DNA of 13,752 nucleotides from Candidatus Roizmanbacteria bacterium RIFCSPLOWO2_01_FULL_44_13 (lineage in GTDB: Bacteria > Patescibacteriota > Microgenomatia > UBA1406 > GWC2-37-13): contig MGAT01000017.1 of the NCBI GenBank assembly GCA_001789855.1, forward strand, positions 11,470 through 25,221, written 5' to 3'. A program made the position numbers and the translations under genes. Below, piece after piece: positions 12,626-13,752 of this stretch (positions are counted from its first letter, which is position 1; each line of letters opens with the position of its first letter). A model generated the notes under the pieces. The model was not told the origin of the DNA. It worked only from the letters and a program-made list of their open reading frames with translations, and ran no database searches.

Positions 12626-12769
12626 ATGGCATCAATGTATTGCGTCAAATGTCGAGCAAAAAGAGACGTCGCTAATCCGCAAAAAGTGACGATGAAAAAC
12701 GGTAAACCGGCGATGAAAGCTAAATGCCCAGTTTGTGGAACAGGGATGTATAGAATTGGCACTGCTTAA
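12626..12769 (+). CDS. DUF5679 zinc-ribbon protein, 47 aa
   Basis: A 47-aa protein starting MASMYCVKCRAKRDV, with two CxxC knuckles, C6-x2-C9 and C34-x2-C37, separated by VTMKNGKPAMKAK. It ends CGTGMYRIG and a TAA. This matches the small DUF5679 family, which I recall as common in CPR and some other bacteria; each member is essentially a single zinc ribbon. The pattern resembles small ribosomal zinc-ribbon proteins, and the exceptionally strong Shine-Dalgarno fits an abundant protein, so a ribosome or RNA role is a reasonable but unproved guess. It follows the 80-aa membrane-protein gene with a structured leader between them, and a strong terminator comes 23 bp after its stop. Confidence 0.88.
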   Translation: MASMYCVKCRAKRDVANPQKVTMKNGKPAMKAKCPVCGTGMYRIGTA

Positions 12770-12792
12770 TATTTTGTTTAAATAAAATATTC

Positions 12793-12820
12793 ATCCCGCA
12801 CTTATGCATAAGTGCGGGAT
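12793..12820. terminator. Bidirectional intrinsic terminator between DUF5679 and the 2',3'-cyclic phosphodiesterase gene
   Basis: A perfect 28-bp palindrome with GC-rich outer arms (ATCCCGCACTTA / TAAGTGCGGGAT) and a TGCA centre. On the plus strand it is followed by TTCTTCTAATATT. On the minus strand it is followed by a T/A-rich tract made by an adjacent AATATTTT / AAAATATT inverted repeat (12768-12791). It lies between the ends of two convergent genes, so it probably stops transcription from both sides. Confidence 0.88.
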
Positions 12821-12836
12821 TCTTCTAATATTCCTT

Positions 12837-13385
12837 TCAGTCGACTTTATCGAGCAGTTTAAGGCTTGCCAGTTTTTTATAGATCGGTTTTCCTCCCTCC
12901 AAAATGCTTTCAAATAAAACTAACTTTCTTGTTTTAAATGAAATGTCAATATTGACTTTCTGCATTTTCTTTTTTAGGGCAAAATACTGCTGCTTCGATG
13001 AGCGCCTTCCCCGGGCAAGAGTCAGATGGGGAATAAATTTTTTTTCATTGTATTCGTTTCCATCGAAGTTGTTTTTTATCATTTCAGCCACGTCTTCTAA
13101 CTTTTTCTCTCTTTTAAATTCCAGATGAATCACCAGTTTATGGTTGGCAAAGACGTCAACAGCCGTCGAGTAAAGATAAAAACCGATACTGGCGAAAAGC
13201 AGATCCTTAATTTTTTCCTTTATTTTTTCGAGATTGTTGGTCTCGCCGAAATAATGCACGGTGATGTGAAAATTTTTTTTGCTTACCCAGTTGAAGTCTG
13301 GATATTGTTTCCTTAAATCGTGTATTTGTGCATCCAATTCTTCTTTTATTTTTTCCGGTAGGTCGATCGCCAAAAATAATCTCAT
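12837..13385 (-). CDS. thpR: RNA 2',3'-cyclic phosphodiesterase (ThpR/LigT family)
   Basis: A 182-aa member of the 2H phosphoesterase superfamily, which opens 2',3'-cyclic phosphates on RNA to 2'-phosphates and was first noted for 2'-5' RNA ligase activity. Both catalytic HxT motifs are present: H40-I-T42 in FHITVHYFGE and H120-L-T122 in FIPHLTLARGR. The N-terminus RLFLAIDLPEKIKEEL is typical of the family, and length is normal. The ATG is shared with the TGA stop of the upstream PNPOx-like gene (ATGA), so the two are co-transcribed and probably coupled. No Shine-Dalgarno is seen. A bidirectional terminator follows 16 bp after the stop. Confidence 0.94.
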   Translation of the reverse strand: MRLFLAIDLPEKIKEELDAQIHDLRKQYPDFNWVSKKNFHITVHYFGETNNLEKIKEKIKDLLFASIGFYLYSTAVDVFANHKLVIHLEFKREKKLEDVAEMIKNNFDGNEYNEKKFIPHLTLARGRRSSKQQYFALKKKMQKVNIDISFKTRKLVLFESILEGGKPIYKKLASLKLLDKVD

Positions 13386-13752
13386 AATTTGGCTTTTATC
13401 AATTTTAAATTCAATTCTGTTCTAATATCAATAAAGTTTCCGCTAATGTCGCTGTCTCCGTTGATCCATGCTTTTTCTGGTGTGAATCTGTAAACGCGTC
13501 TTGGAAAATGCGTCAGAAATTCTTTTATCGCTCGCATTTTATGTTTGTCTCTTTTATACAGGACTGTCATGCCAACTATTATTTCTTTTGGGTTGGTCAA
13601 TTCTATAGCTTCTCCTGAAAAATAAACACCAGCTCCTTTTCCCGGGGGAACGGTCGAATCAAAAATGGTGACAAAGACGTCGGGATTACTTCGTATATTA
13701 ACGGAGTGCTGGTTTTTTTTCCAAGAGAGCCAATAGAAATTCAGGCTCGCAT
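13382..13752 (-). CDS. Pyridoxamine 5'-phosphate oxidase-like flavin-binding protein (C-terminal part, cut by window edge)
   Basis: The frame ending at TGA 13382 stays open to the right edge (at least 123 codons), so the start is outside the window; shorter starts at TTG 13600 or ATG 13570 would remove the conserved part. Visible sequence includes NFYWLSWKKNQHSVNIRSNPDVFVTIFD, split here as NFYWLSWKK / QHSVNIRSNPDVFVTIFD, then STVPPGKGAGVYFSGEA and a late VYRFTPEKAWING. This matches the split-barrel fold of PNPOx-like and general-stress FMN-binding proteins. Those proteins use FMN or a related cofactor; the true substrate varies and cannot be named. It overlaps the downstream thpR start by ATGA. 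Its N-terminal cofactor-binding strands are missing from view. Confidence 0.8.
   Translation of the reverse strand, partial: ASLNFYWLSWKKNQHSVNIRSNPDVFVTIFDSTVPPGKGAGVYFSGEAIELTNPKEIIVGMTVLYKRDKHKMRAIKEFLTHFPRRVYRFTPEKAWINGDSDISGNFIDIRTELNLKLIKAKL

Overview
The window looks like a piece of a small, compact bacterial genome of the Candidate Phyla Radiation (Patescibacteria), most likely a Parcubacteria-type lineage. This is an inference from gene content: a short HrcA, a DUF4446 membrane protein, a YerB/DUF3048 protein, a DUF5679 zinc ribbon, a wHTH protein with a nucleotidyltransferase-like tail, and many start/stop overlaps. TGA ends many of the genes (nfo, secD, secF, the YerB-like gene and others), so the standard bacterial code applies. 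That argues against Gracilibacteria and Absconditabacteria, which read UGA as glycine.

Layout. (1) 1-276, minus: the N-terminal end of a class II aminoacyl-tRNA synthetase-like gene (EpmA/GenX type), cut by the window edge. (2) 294-584, plus: a small orphan gene. (3) 586-4587, minus: a complete heat-shock operon hrcA-grpE-dnaK-dnaJ, with a degenerate CIRCE operator lying on top of the hrcA core promoter. (4) 4723-7437, plus: nfo (endonuclease IV) and a Nudix hydrolase sharing ATGA, then a CCA-adding-type nucleotidyltransferase with its own -10 box overlapping the Nudix stop. (5) 7408-12296, minus: a tight six-gene operon DUF4446 - YerB-like - wHTH regulator - secD - secF - metallo-beta-lactamase hydrolase. 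(6) 12321-12769, plus: a small tail-anchored membrane protein, then a DUF5679 zinc-ribbon protein with a structured leader and a near-perfect Shine-Dalgarno. (7) 12837-13752, minus: RNA 2',3'-cyclic phosphodiesterase behind a PNPOx-like flavoprotein cut by the right edge. No stretch over 300 bases lacks a gene. I see no tRNA, rRNA, CRISPR array or mobile element.

The most coherent extra signal is promoter architecture. Five transcription-unit starts (hrcA, nfo, the CCA gene, DUF4446 and the 12321 gene) have a -10 box ending only 5-8 nt before the ATG. This predicts leaderless or nearly leaderless mRNAs. The two genes diverging around 12308 share one self-complementary -10 in a 24-bp gap. In contrast, DUF5679 has a hairpin leader and an excellent Shine-Dalgarno, and the internal operon gene at 10101-10676 has a good one. 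The organism therefore seems to use two modes of initiation.

Functionally the window is mostly housekeeping: protein folding (DnaK system), DNA repair (Nfo), tRNA 3'-end or RNA nucleotidyl transfer, protein export (SecDF), and small hydrolases. The points most worth a second look are the leaderless/divergent promoters, the CIRCE placement, the DUF5679 leader RNA, an Asp-to-Asn change in the catalytic motif of the CCA-type enzyme, and a 30-bp tail-to-tail overlap between two conserved genes.
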